From: Euperipatoides rowelli
Taxonomy: Eukaryota; Onychophora; Udeonychophora; Euonychophora; Peripatopsidae
NCBI GenBank assembly: GCA_003024985.2
Contig: PXIH01S0014609.1
Reading direction: 5' to 3' (one strand)
Length of the DNA stretch: 15,133 bases
Shown: piece by piece, positions 1 through 6,913 of the stretch
Layout: each line of letters begins with the position of its first letter
Position numbering within the stretch: the stretch's first letter is position 1
The notes under the pieces: model-generated
The model's input: only the letters and a program-made list of their open reading frames with translations
Told to the model about the DNA's origin: nothing
Database searches by the model: none
Position numbers and translations under genes: made by a program

Positions 1-173
1 CTAGATAGAATAAGGCTTAATTAGGGGGGAGGGCAGCCTTAGGAGATAGTCTATGCAGCTCGGCGAAGCTATCGTGTTCTAATATTGGACATAGGTTTCA
101 TTTAAAAATTAGACCATTACCAACTGCTCAGGAAGACACTTCAACCACCAAGGATTGTTAGATAGGCTTGCAG

Positions 174-362
174 CCTGACAGGCTACAAGGGGAACTCAAA
201 CCAAATATTATGCCCTCAAGAGCATCCATTGATCCTGAGATAAAGAACATGCCCTTGGCTTGTGAATCACCTTCACCCCAGGAAGTGCCCTTAAATTCTG
301 GACATATCTTTGACTATCAAAGACTCAAAAGATATGAATCACTCCACTATAGAAGATCCTAA
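174..362 (+). other. Short open frame, unknown; possible exon remnant
   Basis: This stretch is open for about 62 codons up to a TAA at 360-362 and is less AT-rich than its surroundings. It has no recognisable domain: the peptide is mixed and hydrophilic, with a Pro/Ser-rich middle and a Tyr/Arg-rich tail (YESLHYRRS). A stop lies just upstream in frame (TAG 159-161). There is an acceptor-like TTGCAG at 168-173, so an exon starting at 174 is possible, but I see no convincing donor. The frame ends inside the hAT target-site duplication at 358-365, so the transposon landed at its end. It could equally be a chance open frame. Confidence 0.2.
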
Positions 363-365
363 ACC
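358..365. repeat. Left target-site duplication (CCTAAACC)
   Basis: This 8-bp direct repeat directly abuts the left TIR at 366 and is identical to 835-842. Removing the element and one copy would restore the empty site. Confidence 0.88.
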
Positions 366-378
366 CAGAGGCATAGCA
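366..378 (+). repeat. Left terminal inverted repeat of the hAT element
   Basis: CAGAGGCATAGCA pairs with 822-834 read on the minus strand. The one difference is an A/G at position 8. Confidence 0.85.
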
Positions 379-458
379 TGACTGTTTGGTACCCAGGGCT
401 CAGTTGATTTTTGACACCCTCTTTAAAAATATTTTGATAACTTTTTTTTTTTTTTTTT

Positions 459-605
459 GTTGTCTGGATGTTTTGTTGACCCTCTGGCAAATTTTTAAAA
501 TTTTTTTTTTTTTTTTTAGTTGTCTGGACGTTTTGTTGACCGTTTGTCATATTTTAATAAGCTTTTTTTTTAGTTGTCTGTATGTTTTGTTAACCATCTA
601 TTGTA
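459..605 (+). repeat. Three ~54-60-bp tandem units inside the hAT element
   Basis: GTTGTCTGGATGTTTTGTTG-type boxes begin at 459, 519 and 573, giving a 60-bp and then a 54-bp period. They are separated by long T tracts. Most of the difference between units is T-tract length, so slippage or unequal exchange is the likely cause. The 63-codon minus frame and the 108-codon plus frame across this stretch are by-products of the repeat. Confidence 0.85.
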
Positions 606-690
606 TATTGATTAACACAACAACGATGCACCCCCTATCACAACCGACTCTGCACTCTCAAATCCCACACAGCTGTACACCCTTACTTAC

Positions 691-725
691 AACCCTGCAC
701 CCTCACACCTAACCCTGCACCCTAC
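691..725 (+). repeat. 20-bp direct repeat, AACCCTGCACCCT
   Basis: AACCCTGCACCCT occurs at 691 and again at 711, in a C-rich CA/CCCT stretch inside the hAT element. It is simple-sequence filler with no sign of function. Confidence 0.6.
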
Positions 726-821
726 ACCCCCACCCCACCTACCCATAAAAAAAAAATTAAAAAAAAAAATTTTTTTTGGCACCCCCCTATGGTGGTACCC
801 GGGGCGGACCGCCCCCTCCCT

Positions 822-834
822 TGCTACGCCTCTG
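822..834 (-). repeat. Right terminal inverted repeat of the hAT element
   Basis: TGCTACGCCTCTG is the inverted partner of 366-378. The adjoining GC-rich subterminal block (778-821), with its GGGGCGG/CCGCCCC near-palindrome, is much more GC-rich than anything nearby. That is typical of transposon ends rather than host DNA. Confidence 0.85.
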
Positions 835-842
835 CCTAAACC
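835..842. repeat. Right target-site duplication (CCTAAACC)
   Basis: This 8-bp direct repeat directly abuts the right TIR that ends at 834 and is identical to 358-365. Confidence 0.88.
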
Positions 843-1067
843 TACAACCACCAGTTATTAGGCCTACTAGAAGGAATATTTAATCTAGAACTAATTAACT
901 CTTATTTCTGTTTAATTTAGTTTTCTATGTTATGAGTTGCTTTTTTAAAAAAAATGTGTTATGAGTTGCATCATGTTTGGCCAATAAAGGCCTGGACATG
1001 TGCAGTAGGGAGTAGGGGCGAGATGAAGCACGTATAATGGCTGTAGTCTAACGGTCTTATTACAATA

Positions 1068-1102
1068 AATGTTTACATTCAAGTAATTTGAATGTAAACA
1101 TT
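1068..1102. repeat. Perfect 15-bp inverted repeat with 5-nt loop
   Basis: AATGTTTACATTCAA (1068-1082) and its exact reverse complement (1088-1102) flank the loop GTAAT. The stem has no mismatch. No U-tract or terminator context applies in a eukaryotic genome, and the function is unknown. Confidence 0.85.
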
Positions 1103-1754
1103 CAAGTCTTTTATATACATTATAATTTAAATATAATACATAGCAAGTATATTCCATTTAGATTATTTGTCTTTGCATATTGTTTTTATTGGGCAATTTT
1201 TTCTTTGTTATAGCTACCAAGCTTGGATATCATATTATATAATCGTGATCTTGTTTTGTTTTATCAATTAAATCATACCTAGATTCTCTCTTCTTGTATT
1301 AAATATACATGTCACTTTCTAGTTTTTAATTTTATTGAAATACAGTGGATTTATACCACAGAGCTGTGTATAAAAGATAGACAATTTAAAATGTTTATGA
1401 ATCAATTCAACAAGCAAATGAAGATTTCCATGTAAATTTCCTCGTTTTATTGAATATTGGAATTAAATTTTGAAAACGTCAAAATTGATGTTTAAAACTT
1501 GAATGCATAAGGAAGGCAGCTCACTCTCCTTGATCTATAATTAATTTGAAATTATGAATATATTATTTTGTAGATCGCCTTGACATCATCTAAAACTTTA
1601 TTTTGATGACAAATAATCAATATTATTATTATGACTTTGCCTGAAGCTTACGACGGTTTCATATTAATTAATGCATTCAGTAATAGTATAAAATACACGA
1701 AAATAATAAAAATGGTATTAATCATACAAATTATGAATGGTCCATTATTCATAT

Positions 1755-1769
1755 GGGGGGGGGGGGGGG
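1755..1769 (+). repeat. Homopolymer run of 15 G
   Basis: This is the longest of nine G or C runs in the window. The others are at 6411-6423, 7011-7020, 7201-7208, 7709-7718, 8496-8508, 10329-10339, 14818-14824 and 14927-14937. Confidence 0.9.
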
Positions 1770-1981
1770 ATATATAGGCTACATTTATAACTTTTGTTAT
1801 ACCTAATTTGACAGGTTGGTGTGGGCATAGTATTTTGAGAGTTGTTGGATGGCTTTAGTTAAATTGTTTATTATATTCCCCTGCTAAATAAAATAATGTA
1901 TTCAATTGTTAGGCAGTCACAAATGCAATTAAAGAATTAAAGTTTTTTTATGGATGTTATTTTTAGTTTTATTGATTCAGG

Positions 1982-1997
1982 TAGGCTATATAGCCTA
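1982..1997. repeat. 16-bp perfect palindrome TAGGCTATATAGCCTA
   Basis: This is a self-complementary 16-mer built from the word TAGGC(C)TA, which recurs through the window (for example 9170-9176 and 9457-9464). Confidence 0.8.
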
Positions 1998-2545
1998 TTA
2001 TTTACTTTAAAATGTTTCTAAAATCAAATTTTTATATTCTGAAAATATGACCTAAGTTTTAAACTGTTGCAGATTTCAGATTTGTAAGTAAATAAAAACA
2101 GAGAGCCTAGAAACGGGGCCCAATGTGACATTTTTAATCACATGATCAAAATAGATAGCATCGTTATTTTTTTATTTACAGTCCAAAGCTTACCGTAAAC
2201 CTGAACCTAAGTCCTACTATTGTATTAAACCCACTATGCCCCAACCCTATGAAAAGAGGTAAAATAAACCTTTTTTTGGATGGATTTTGATAATTTTGAC
2301 TCAACTTCAAGCCGCTTGAGTTAAAAAAAAAAATATCTGCTCCTCTGGGGTTAGTCTGCCCATTCTTAGTTGTTCCTACAAGGTTTATTTTCTCTTTTAT
2401 ATTGTATTGCAAAATTTGAGGAAATTTTTTTTTTTGAATGTTGGAAATGTATGAATGTGTAATATTATTTCATTTTTTAATTTCTTGTGTTGATTTGCCA
2501 TGTGAAGGGATGACTGAATTACATTAATGTATTGTTTACTTTCTT

Positions 2546-2581
2546 AATGTAGCTTTTACTATTTATAGTAAATGCTACATT
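2546..2581. repeat. 16-bp inverted repeat (15/16) with 4-nt loop
   Basis: AATGTAGCTTTTACTA (2546-2561) pairs with 2566-2581 across the loop TTTA, with a single T-T mismatch. It would form a strong hairpin in RNA or a cruciform in DNA. The precursor is too short for a typical microRNA and its role is unknown. Confidence 0.82.
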
Positions 2582-2589
2582 CATAGTCT

Positions 2590-3900
2590 AATCAGCTATA
2601 ACTTGATCGTAAACAATGTGACAAATGTTTGATTTCCTTTACAAGTGCAAATTAATGCAAATTATATTCATGTATTTTAATTTGCATTCATGCTCATTCC
2701 GAAAAATAAAATAGTTTTCTGTAGTCGGCTGGCAGATGCCCACCCAAAGCATGTTTGACCACCTCTTTTGTTTTATTTATTTATATTTATTCCTGTCTGC
2801 AGCAGATAATTATTTAAACTAGACTTTTGTAAAAAGTAAGTTGCTACCAATTGTTTGAGTTATTATAGTTATCATTCCAGTAAAACAAAAGTCTTTCTTC
2901 CCCCCTGCATCAATCCATTCATTATAATATATATATACTGTATATTATAACGTGCCGGTTGGCTCATTATACAAACTAATGGTGAGTGTCATACAAATGA
3001 ACTTTGAATGAGACAGTTCTATGTGGTACTAAACAAATCCTTTAATTTTGTTAGATGCTATTGGATTAACATCTAAGTGTATCTTGAACATGCCAATACA
3101 AGTAATAAAGGTAAATACAAAGCTCTTCCCTTCTAACAGAAGTAATATCAAACTTGGACGCTATGAACAGCGTCATATATAAAAACAAATACCATACCAG
3201 TTTATAGAGTTTCAATAAATAACCCATAAATGACAACTGGTTCAAACTATACATTAAATAGAAATAAACTAGGTTGATTGGGAGCTACGTTAACTGAGAA
3301 ATAGAGTACGATAACAGGGCACTGAGCCATACCATGTGCTCGCACTTAAACTTAGAGTTGGGGATGTCAGCATGACAGAGCCTCCCCTTGACAAGTTTTA
3401 AGCCCCTCCGACATATATGACATGAAACCAAAATGATTCTGATGAACTAGCAAATAAGCCTGTTACACGGGCATTCACCATTTTTTTTATTTAAGCCCTT
3501 TTTATGTAAGAGAAAACACCACTTAAAGTTACTAAAAATAGTTCCTGCGCGGATCTTTTAAGCCTGTAAAAAAAAAAAGTTTTGAATAAGCCCATTAGAT
3601 GGCACTGTTACTGGTTTCGGAAGACGCTATTGCAATTAGTATATAGGATGAGGTGAGATGAAAGGGTTTTACAATAACACTTGACTTTAGCACTGGTATT
3701 TATTCAAAAGATGGTGGGAGATCAAGTGGCTGAGTCACATGGCCTCTCATCATACAAAATGGCAATTTATATGCTATTATATGAGTCAATAAAACATCTT
3801 CCATGATCGTGCTTGTCTTTCGATCAAGAAGAAAAATAAATATATTTAAAATTTTACGTTAAATATCTTATGCTAACTTACTTGGAGTTGAGAATACTTT
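2590..3900. other. AT-rich non-coding stretch
   Basis: I find no convincing gene on either strand. At 2922-2950 a TTATAATATA arm and its complement flank a 9-nt loop. Between 3395 and 3595 the word TAAGCC recurs five times, without a clear period. The 62-codon minus frame at 3066-3254 has no recognisable motif and its composition matches chance. Confidence 0.55.
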
Positions 3901-3906
3901 ATAATA

Positions 3907-3940
3907 TATACAGTACTGTATACACACACACATATATATA
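3907..3940. repeat. 16-bp palindrome TATACAGTACTGTATA plus CA/TA microsatellite
   Basis: A perfect 16-bp palindrome (3907-3922) runs directly into short ACAC and ATAT tracts (3922-3940). The TACTGTAT word is repeated about ten times in the window. Confidence 0.8.
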
Positions 3941-4056
3941 TGAGAGACCAGAATCCAGAATTAGGACCACTGCAGGAGCCTTTCGGTGACCTATACCTTT
4001 GTGCAGTGGCAGTAGGCAATCCACAGGGCCTGTGGGTGGAGGGTTTGGTGCAGTGT

Positions 4057-4216
4057 CAGACAATCATGCCTAGACAACCCAGGGATTTGGTATATCACAT
4101 CCATACAAGGAAAGGAAGTCAGACAAATATGCCTAGACAACCAGTGATTTGGTATATTACATCCATACAAGGTAAGGAAGTCAGAAAATCATGCCTAGAC
4201 AACCAGGGATTTGGGA
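4057..4216 (+). repeat. 63-bp tandem repeat, about 2.6 copies
   Basis: Units start at 4057, 4120 and 4182, each beginning CAGA(C/A)AAT(C) and continuing through GCCTAGACAACC. Copy 1 is 63 bp and copy 2 is 62 bp, having lost one C. Copy 3 stops at about 4216, where the pyrimidine-rich block begins. The 114-codon plus frame across the array shifts register at the 62-bp unit, so the peptide repeat is not conserved. I read this as a minisatellite rather than a gene. Confidence 0.85.
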
Positions 4217-4635
4217 TTTATACATTCACACTTGTTTATATTTCTCTGTGCTATCCTTCTTTCTTCCACTTATTTATCTTCTAGTTCTTCTGCTTCTTGT
4301 GCTACTTGTTCAAATTTTTGTTCTTTGGCTTCTATTTTTGTTTGCTTCTTGTTTATTTTCTTTATTTCTTGTTCTGTTTCTTTGCTTCCTATTTGTCTGC
4401 TTCTTCCTCTACTTATTCATCTGCTTCTCCTTCTTGTCCTACTTGTTATAATTTTTATTGTTCTGTTTCTAATCTTGTTCTGCTTCTTATTCATCTGCTT
4501 CATATTTTTTTTATTTTTAATCTATTCCTTTGCTTCTCTGGTTTCTTTTGATCTACTTTAATTTAAGTCTGTTATGATGTCTTTATCAGATTAATCTGTA
4601 ATCTCATATATTTTCCCTACATCATTATCAGCTTC

Positions 4636-4728
4636 TTACTCTTCATCTGCTTCATCATCATATTGTTCATCTTCTGTTTCTTAATATTATTCAATTTCGT
4701 TTAGTTTCGGTCAGCAATAGTGTTGGCC
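4636..4728 (-). pseudogene. Acidic terminal-exon-like segment, unit A
   Basis: On the minus strand the segment starts at a GGCC box (4728-4725) and opens with Pro-Thr followed by a short mixed peptide. After a frame break it reads ETEDEQYDDEADEE and stops at TAA (4638-4636). The upstream splice acceptor is not intact here: the bases before the box are GTAAG. Further minus-strand sequence resembles the 80-bp unit (AAAATATATGAGATTACAG). It is homologous in layout to units B-E. I do not recognise the protein. Confidence 0.4.
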
Positions 4729-4755
4729 TTACGAAGTTAGCCGTCTCCCAGTAAT

Positions 4756-4894
4756 ACAGTATACCCACATGTTATGGACCACACTATGGCTCACACCTAG
4801 TCGCACAGAGCCTGTACCAGACATCACAAGACATTACAACACAACAGATCAATAAACATTTAAAGAATATTTAGGTAAAACATTTATTGTTATG
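4756..4894 (-). repeat. Composite repeat core, copy A
   Basis: This shares with copies B-E the series ACAGTATACC, GTTATGGAC, ACACTATGGCTCAC, CACAGAGCCTG, ACATTACAACACAA and TTTAGGTAAAACATTTATTG. The last box contains AATAAA on the minus strand (TTTATT on plus). The matching minus-strand acidic segment lies at 4636-4728. Confidence 0.8.
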
Positions 4895-4934
4895 CCGTCT
4901 TCAGATAAATACATACTCTCCTATATTTTGCTTG

Positions 4935-5028
4935 CTAGTTTCTGATCTTCTTTATCCTCATCATATCTATATCAGCTTCATCTTCTGCTTCACCTCATCC
5001 TCTTATTTGTTCGATCAGCTGTCGGTCC
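4935..5028 (-). pseudogene. Acidic terminal-exon-like segment, unit B
   Basis: The minus strand starts at a GGACC box near 5028 and reads PTADRTNKRMR then a stop. A shifted frame carries GEAEDEADID and ends in TAG at 4937-4935. The sequence after the stop, CAAGCAAAATATA, is shared with unit D and the 80-bp array. The base before the box is ATG rather than an AG acceptor, so if this was an exon it is decayed. Confidence 0.38.
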
Positions 5029-5040
5029 CATGAGGGAAAT

Positions 5041-5160
5041 ACAGTATGCCATTCAGGTTATGGACAATACACTATGGCTCACGCCCAGTCACACAGGGCC
5101 TGTACAGACATTACAACACAAGATTAAAAAAAAACTAGACATTTAATGAATATTAGTAAG
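5041..5160 (-). repeat. Composite repeat core, copy B
   Basis: The order of boxes is the same as in copy A, starting 285 bp further on. The poly(A)-signal-like TTTATTG box is lost; the A-run and ACTAGACATTTAATGAATATT are kept. The paired acidic/exon-like segment is at 4935-5028. Confidence 0.8.
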
Positions 5161-5163
5161 ATG

Positions 5164-5236
5164 TTAAGTTGGTTTCTTGTATTTTTCTTCCTCATCTTTG
5201 TATTATTTTCATTTTGGACAGTGATACTGCCGGCCC
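5164..5236 (-). pseudogene. Acidic terminal-exon-like segment, unit C
   Basis: The minus strand starts at a GGGCCGGCAG box (near 5236), opens Pro-Ala-Val and soon hits a frame break. The second frame reads DEEEKYKKPT and ends in TAA (5166-5164). The segment is shorter and less acidic than unit D. The upstream tract, CTACCCTCCTGG, looks like an acceptor whose final AG has mutated. Confidence 0.35.
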
Positions 5237-5273
5237 CAGGAGGGTAGCTTACTTCCACTATTACAGGCTATAC

Positions 5274-5410
5274 AGAATACCTACCAGGTTATGAACCATA
5301 CACTCTGACACATCCAGTCACACAGAGCCTGGACAGGACATCACATGACATTACAACTAAACAGGTCACTAGACATTTAATGAAAATTTAGGTAAAGAAT
5401 TTATTGTTAT
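5274..5410 (-). repeat. Composite repeat core, copy C
   Basis: This copy starts 233 bp after copy B. It keeps CACAGAGCCTGGACAGGACA, ACATTACAAC, CACTAGACATTTAATG and the TTTATTG box (AATAAA on minus). It directly abuts the 80-bp tandem array at 5413. Confidence 0.8.
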
Positions 5411-5412
5411 GT

Positions 5413-5652
5413 GCTTGAAGTTTCTAGTCTTCTTTCTTTTTATCATCTTTTGCTTCATCTTCATCAGATGAAACTGCAATGTCATATATTTTGCTTGAAG
5501 TTTCTAGTCTTCTTCCTTTTTATCATCTTTTGCTTCATCTTCATCAGATGAAACTGCAATGTCATATATTTTTCTTGAAGTTTCTAGTCTTCTTCCTTTT
5601 TATCATCTTTTGCTACATCTTCATCAGATGAAACCGCAATGTCATATATTTT
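5413..5652 (-). repeat. 80-bp minisatellite, three units plus a partial fourth
   Basis: Units start at 5413, 5493 and 5573, each exactly 80 bp and nearly identical. A fourth begins at 5653 and diverges into unit D. On the minus strand each reads VSSDEDEAKDDKKEED (with small changes) followed by TAG, at 5426-5424, 5506-5504 and 5586-5584. ATGACATTGCAG, acceptor-like, lies just before the coding-like part. Because 80 is not a multiple of 3 and every unit has its own stop, the copies cannot be read through as one protein repeat. They look like duplicated tail segments. Confidence 0.85.
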
Positions 5653-5670
5653 GCTTGCTAGTTTCTGGTA

Positions 5671-5818
5671 TTATTCATCATCTTCCTCTTTATCTTCATC
5701 ATTATCTGCTTCTTCATTTGCATCATCATCATTTGTTGGTTCTTCTGCTTCATCTTTTACTACTTTTATTTTTGCTTCCTTCTCTTCTTATCCATTTTTG
5801 TTTGTGTTTCTGCTGGCC
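5671..5818 (-). pseudogene. Acidic terminal-exon-like segment, unit D (best preserved)
   Basis: On the minus strand a pyrimidine-containing tract ends in TTGCAG (CAG at 5821-5819), a good splice-acceptor match, followed by GGCCAGCAG (Pro-Ala-Glu). The first frame reads PAETQTKMDKK and stops. One base away, a 38-codon frame (5787-5674) is almost wholly Glu, Asp, Lys, Ala and Asn, including the run EEADNDEDKEEDDE, and ends in TAA (5673-5671). A single one-base shift would account for the break. The composition suggests an acidic C-terminal tail. No family is recognisable, and simple purine repeats can mimic this. Confidence 0.45.
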
Positions 5819-5853
5819 CTGCAAAGGTAATCTACATCATGTATTAGGGCTAT

Positions 5854-5925
5854 ACAGTATACCAAAGAGGTTATGGACAACACACTATGGTTCACAGTCA
5901 TGCCCTACATGACATTAGAACAAAA
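5854..5925 (-). repeat. Composite repeat core, copy D (shortened)
   Basis: ACAGTATACC, GGTTATGGACAACACACTATGG and ACATGACATTAGAACA are kept. The CACAGAGCCTGG box and the distal AATAAA-bearing part are missing, so the next copy begins only 143 bp later. Confidence 0.75.
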
Positions 5926-5960
5926 GACATCCCTATCGTATCGGTCAGATGCTGCTGGTC
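5905..5960 (-). pseudogene. Terminal-exon-like segment, unit E (not acidic)
   Basis: The minus strand has an acceptor-like TTATCCTCACAG (CAG at 5963-5961) followed by GACCAGCAGC. It reads PAASDRYDRDVFCSNVM, then TAG at 5907-5905. It shares the opening Pro-Ala with the other units, and the DR with unit B, but lacks the acidic tract. The stop falls inside core copy D, so the acidic part was probably deleted here. Confidence 0.38.
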
Positions 5961-5996
5961 CTGTGAGGATAATCAACTCACGGTATAACGGAGTAT

Positions 5997-6120
5997 ACAG
6001 AATACCAAGGTTATGGGCAACACACTATGGCTAGCATCTAGCCACACAGAGCCTGGACAAGACAACATGTGACATTACAACACAACATAAAACTGGACAA
6101 ATTAAATATTTATATACAAT
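5997..6120 (-). repeat. Composite repeat core, copy E
   Basis: GGTTATGGGCAACACACTATGG, CACACAGAGCCTGGACAAGA and GTGACATTACAACACAACA match copies A and C. The end (AATTAAATATTTATAT) is a diverged version of the ATTTAATGAATATTTAGG box. Confidence 0.78.
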
Positions 6121-6300
6121 TCTGTTTTCTTGATTTCTTCTATCTTCCGAGCACTCTGTTCTCCATCTTCATTTGATGTATGTTGCCAATGGCTATCATT
6201 TCTTGACTTATTTAGGCTACTTTTCTTGCCAGTGCTTTAGACTTGTTCATTTTTATTTTGTTTATCCTTAATTGAATTTTATTTCTGCATATTTAAATTA

Positions 6301-6573
6301 GCTACCTTTCTTTGTGATCTCTCTTTGGTTTCCCTTTTCTAGGCGAGTATCTTCGTCTCTTCGTTTGCGGTCGTGCTGTCTCAATAAACCTTCCCTGTTT
6401 AAAATACTTGCCCCCCCCCCCCCGGTTTATCCTTGGCTCTTTCCAAGCATTAATGGGATTGGACTTACCTTCAGATCTCTCTTTGAGCTGTCAATCCAAG
6501 TGAGGCTGTGTCTTTCAATCTTCTTGTATGGTGTTCGCGATTTAATGCTCATCCTTTCATGCTTGTTTTCCCT
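6301..6573 (-). pseudogene. Charged open frame with one internal stop, unknown
   Basis: One minus-strand frame runs 91 codons from 6573 to 6301, with a single TAA at 6429-6427; the closing stop is at 6300-6298. The upper half includes MSIKSRTPYKKIERHSLTW and SSKRDLK. Directly after AAG is GTAAGT (6468-6463), a textbook splice donor, so an exon ending at 6469 is one reading. The lower half contains HDRKRRDEDTRLEKGNQRE and a 12-G run coding Gly. I recognise no family. Because this strand is purine-rich, stops are rarer by chance, and a plus-strand frame (6314-6646) overlaps it. That makes the call tentative. Confidence 0.3.
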
Positions 6574-6767
6574 TCAGATGCTGTGTCTTAGTGCAACTCC
6601 CTCTTGTTTATACAACAAATCCCTAGAGATTTTAATAATGAAGTAATCTGATTTGTCACTACATTCATGCTAATTTATTTCTTTTGCTTTTTTTCTTTCC
6701 AATTTTCTACTGCATTTTCTCCTTTTTCCCCCGGCCCACTCCCCCATTATTGTTTGTCCTTTCTTTA

Positions 6768-6913
6768 TAATTGCTGGAGACTTTCTGAAATGGTGTTTGG
6801 TTCTCGTTCTTGCTCAGTGTGTTCTATTATTTTTCCTTGTTTGGCTTTTTTTTAAATATTATTTGCCTATCCTGACCGTATAGCCCCACCTCGACTCCCT
6901 CTTCCTTTTCCAT
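6768..6913 (-). pseudogene. Two short charged minus-strand fragments, unknown
   Basis: A minus ATG at 6913-6911 opens 28 codons rich in Glu and Lys (starting MEKEEGVEVGLYGQDRQ) and stops at 6829-6827. A frame one base away continues as EHTEQEREPNTISESLQQL and stops at 6767-6765. The fragments are in line with the open frame at 6301-6573 and may be parts of one decayed coding region on the same strand. Purine bias alone could also produce them. Confidence 0.22.

Larger units (their letters stand above)
366..834. mobile_element. Non-autonomous hAT-type transposon (MITE), 469 bp, with TIRs and 8-bp TSD
   Basis: The left end reads CAGAGGCATAGCA (366-378). The right end (822-834), read on the opposite strand, is CAGAGGCGTAGCA, matching at 12 of 13 positions. 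The element is flanked by a perfect 8-bp duplication, CCTAAACC, at 358-365 and 835-842. An 8-bp duplication with termini starting CAGxGGCGTA is the known signature of the hAT superfamily. There is no transposase frame, so the copy would depend on a transposase elsewhere. The inside holds three T-rich tandem units, a CA/CCCT-rich stretch (about 620-747), an A/T tract, and a GC-rich right subterminal region with a near-palindrome around GGGGCGGACCGCCCC. The perfect TSD suggests a fairly recent insertion. Confidence 0.88.
843..2540. other. AT-rich non-coding stretch
   Basis: I see no gene here. The DNA is AT-rich, with stops in all frames and only chance frames under about 80 codons. It contains a perfect hairpin (1068-1102), a 15-base G run (1755-1769), a 16-bp palindrome (1982-1997) and several T/A homopolymers. 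Confidence 0.6.

Noticed and set aside
359-712. A Lys-rich minus frame and a Phe-rich plus frame
   Set aside because: They lie inside the hAT element and only reflect poly-T tracts in its tandem units.
691-725. CCCT-type repeats as interstitial telomere sequence
   Set aside because: The unit is AACCCTGCACCCT with a 20-bp period, not TTAGGG/CCCTAA, and it lies inside the hAT element.
4191-4561. Overlapping hydrophobic plus-strand frames rich in Leu, Phe and Ser, like membrane proteins
   Set aside because: All three plus frames are open together because the DNA is T/C repeats. The peptides are simple and mutually overlapping.
5413-5652. CRISPR-like array of regular repeats
   Set aside because: The units are directly adjacent and 80 bp, with no unique spacers, in a eukaryotic context. 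It is a minisatellite.
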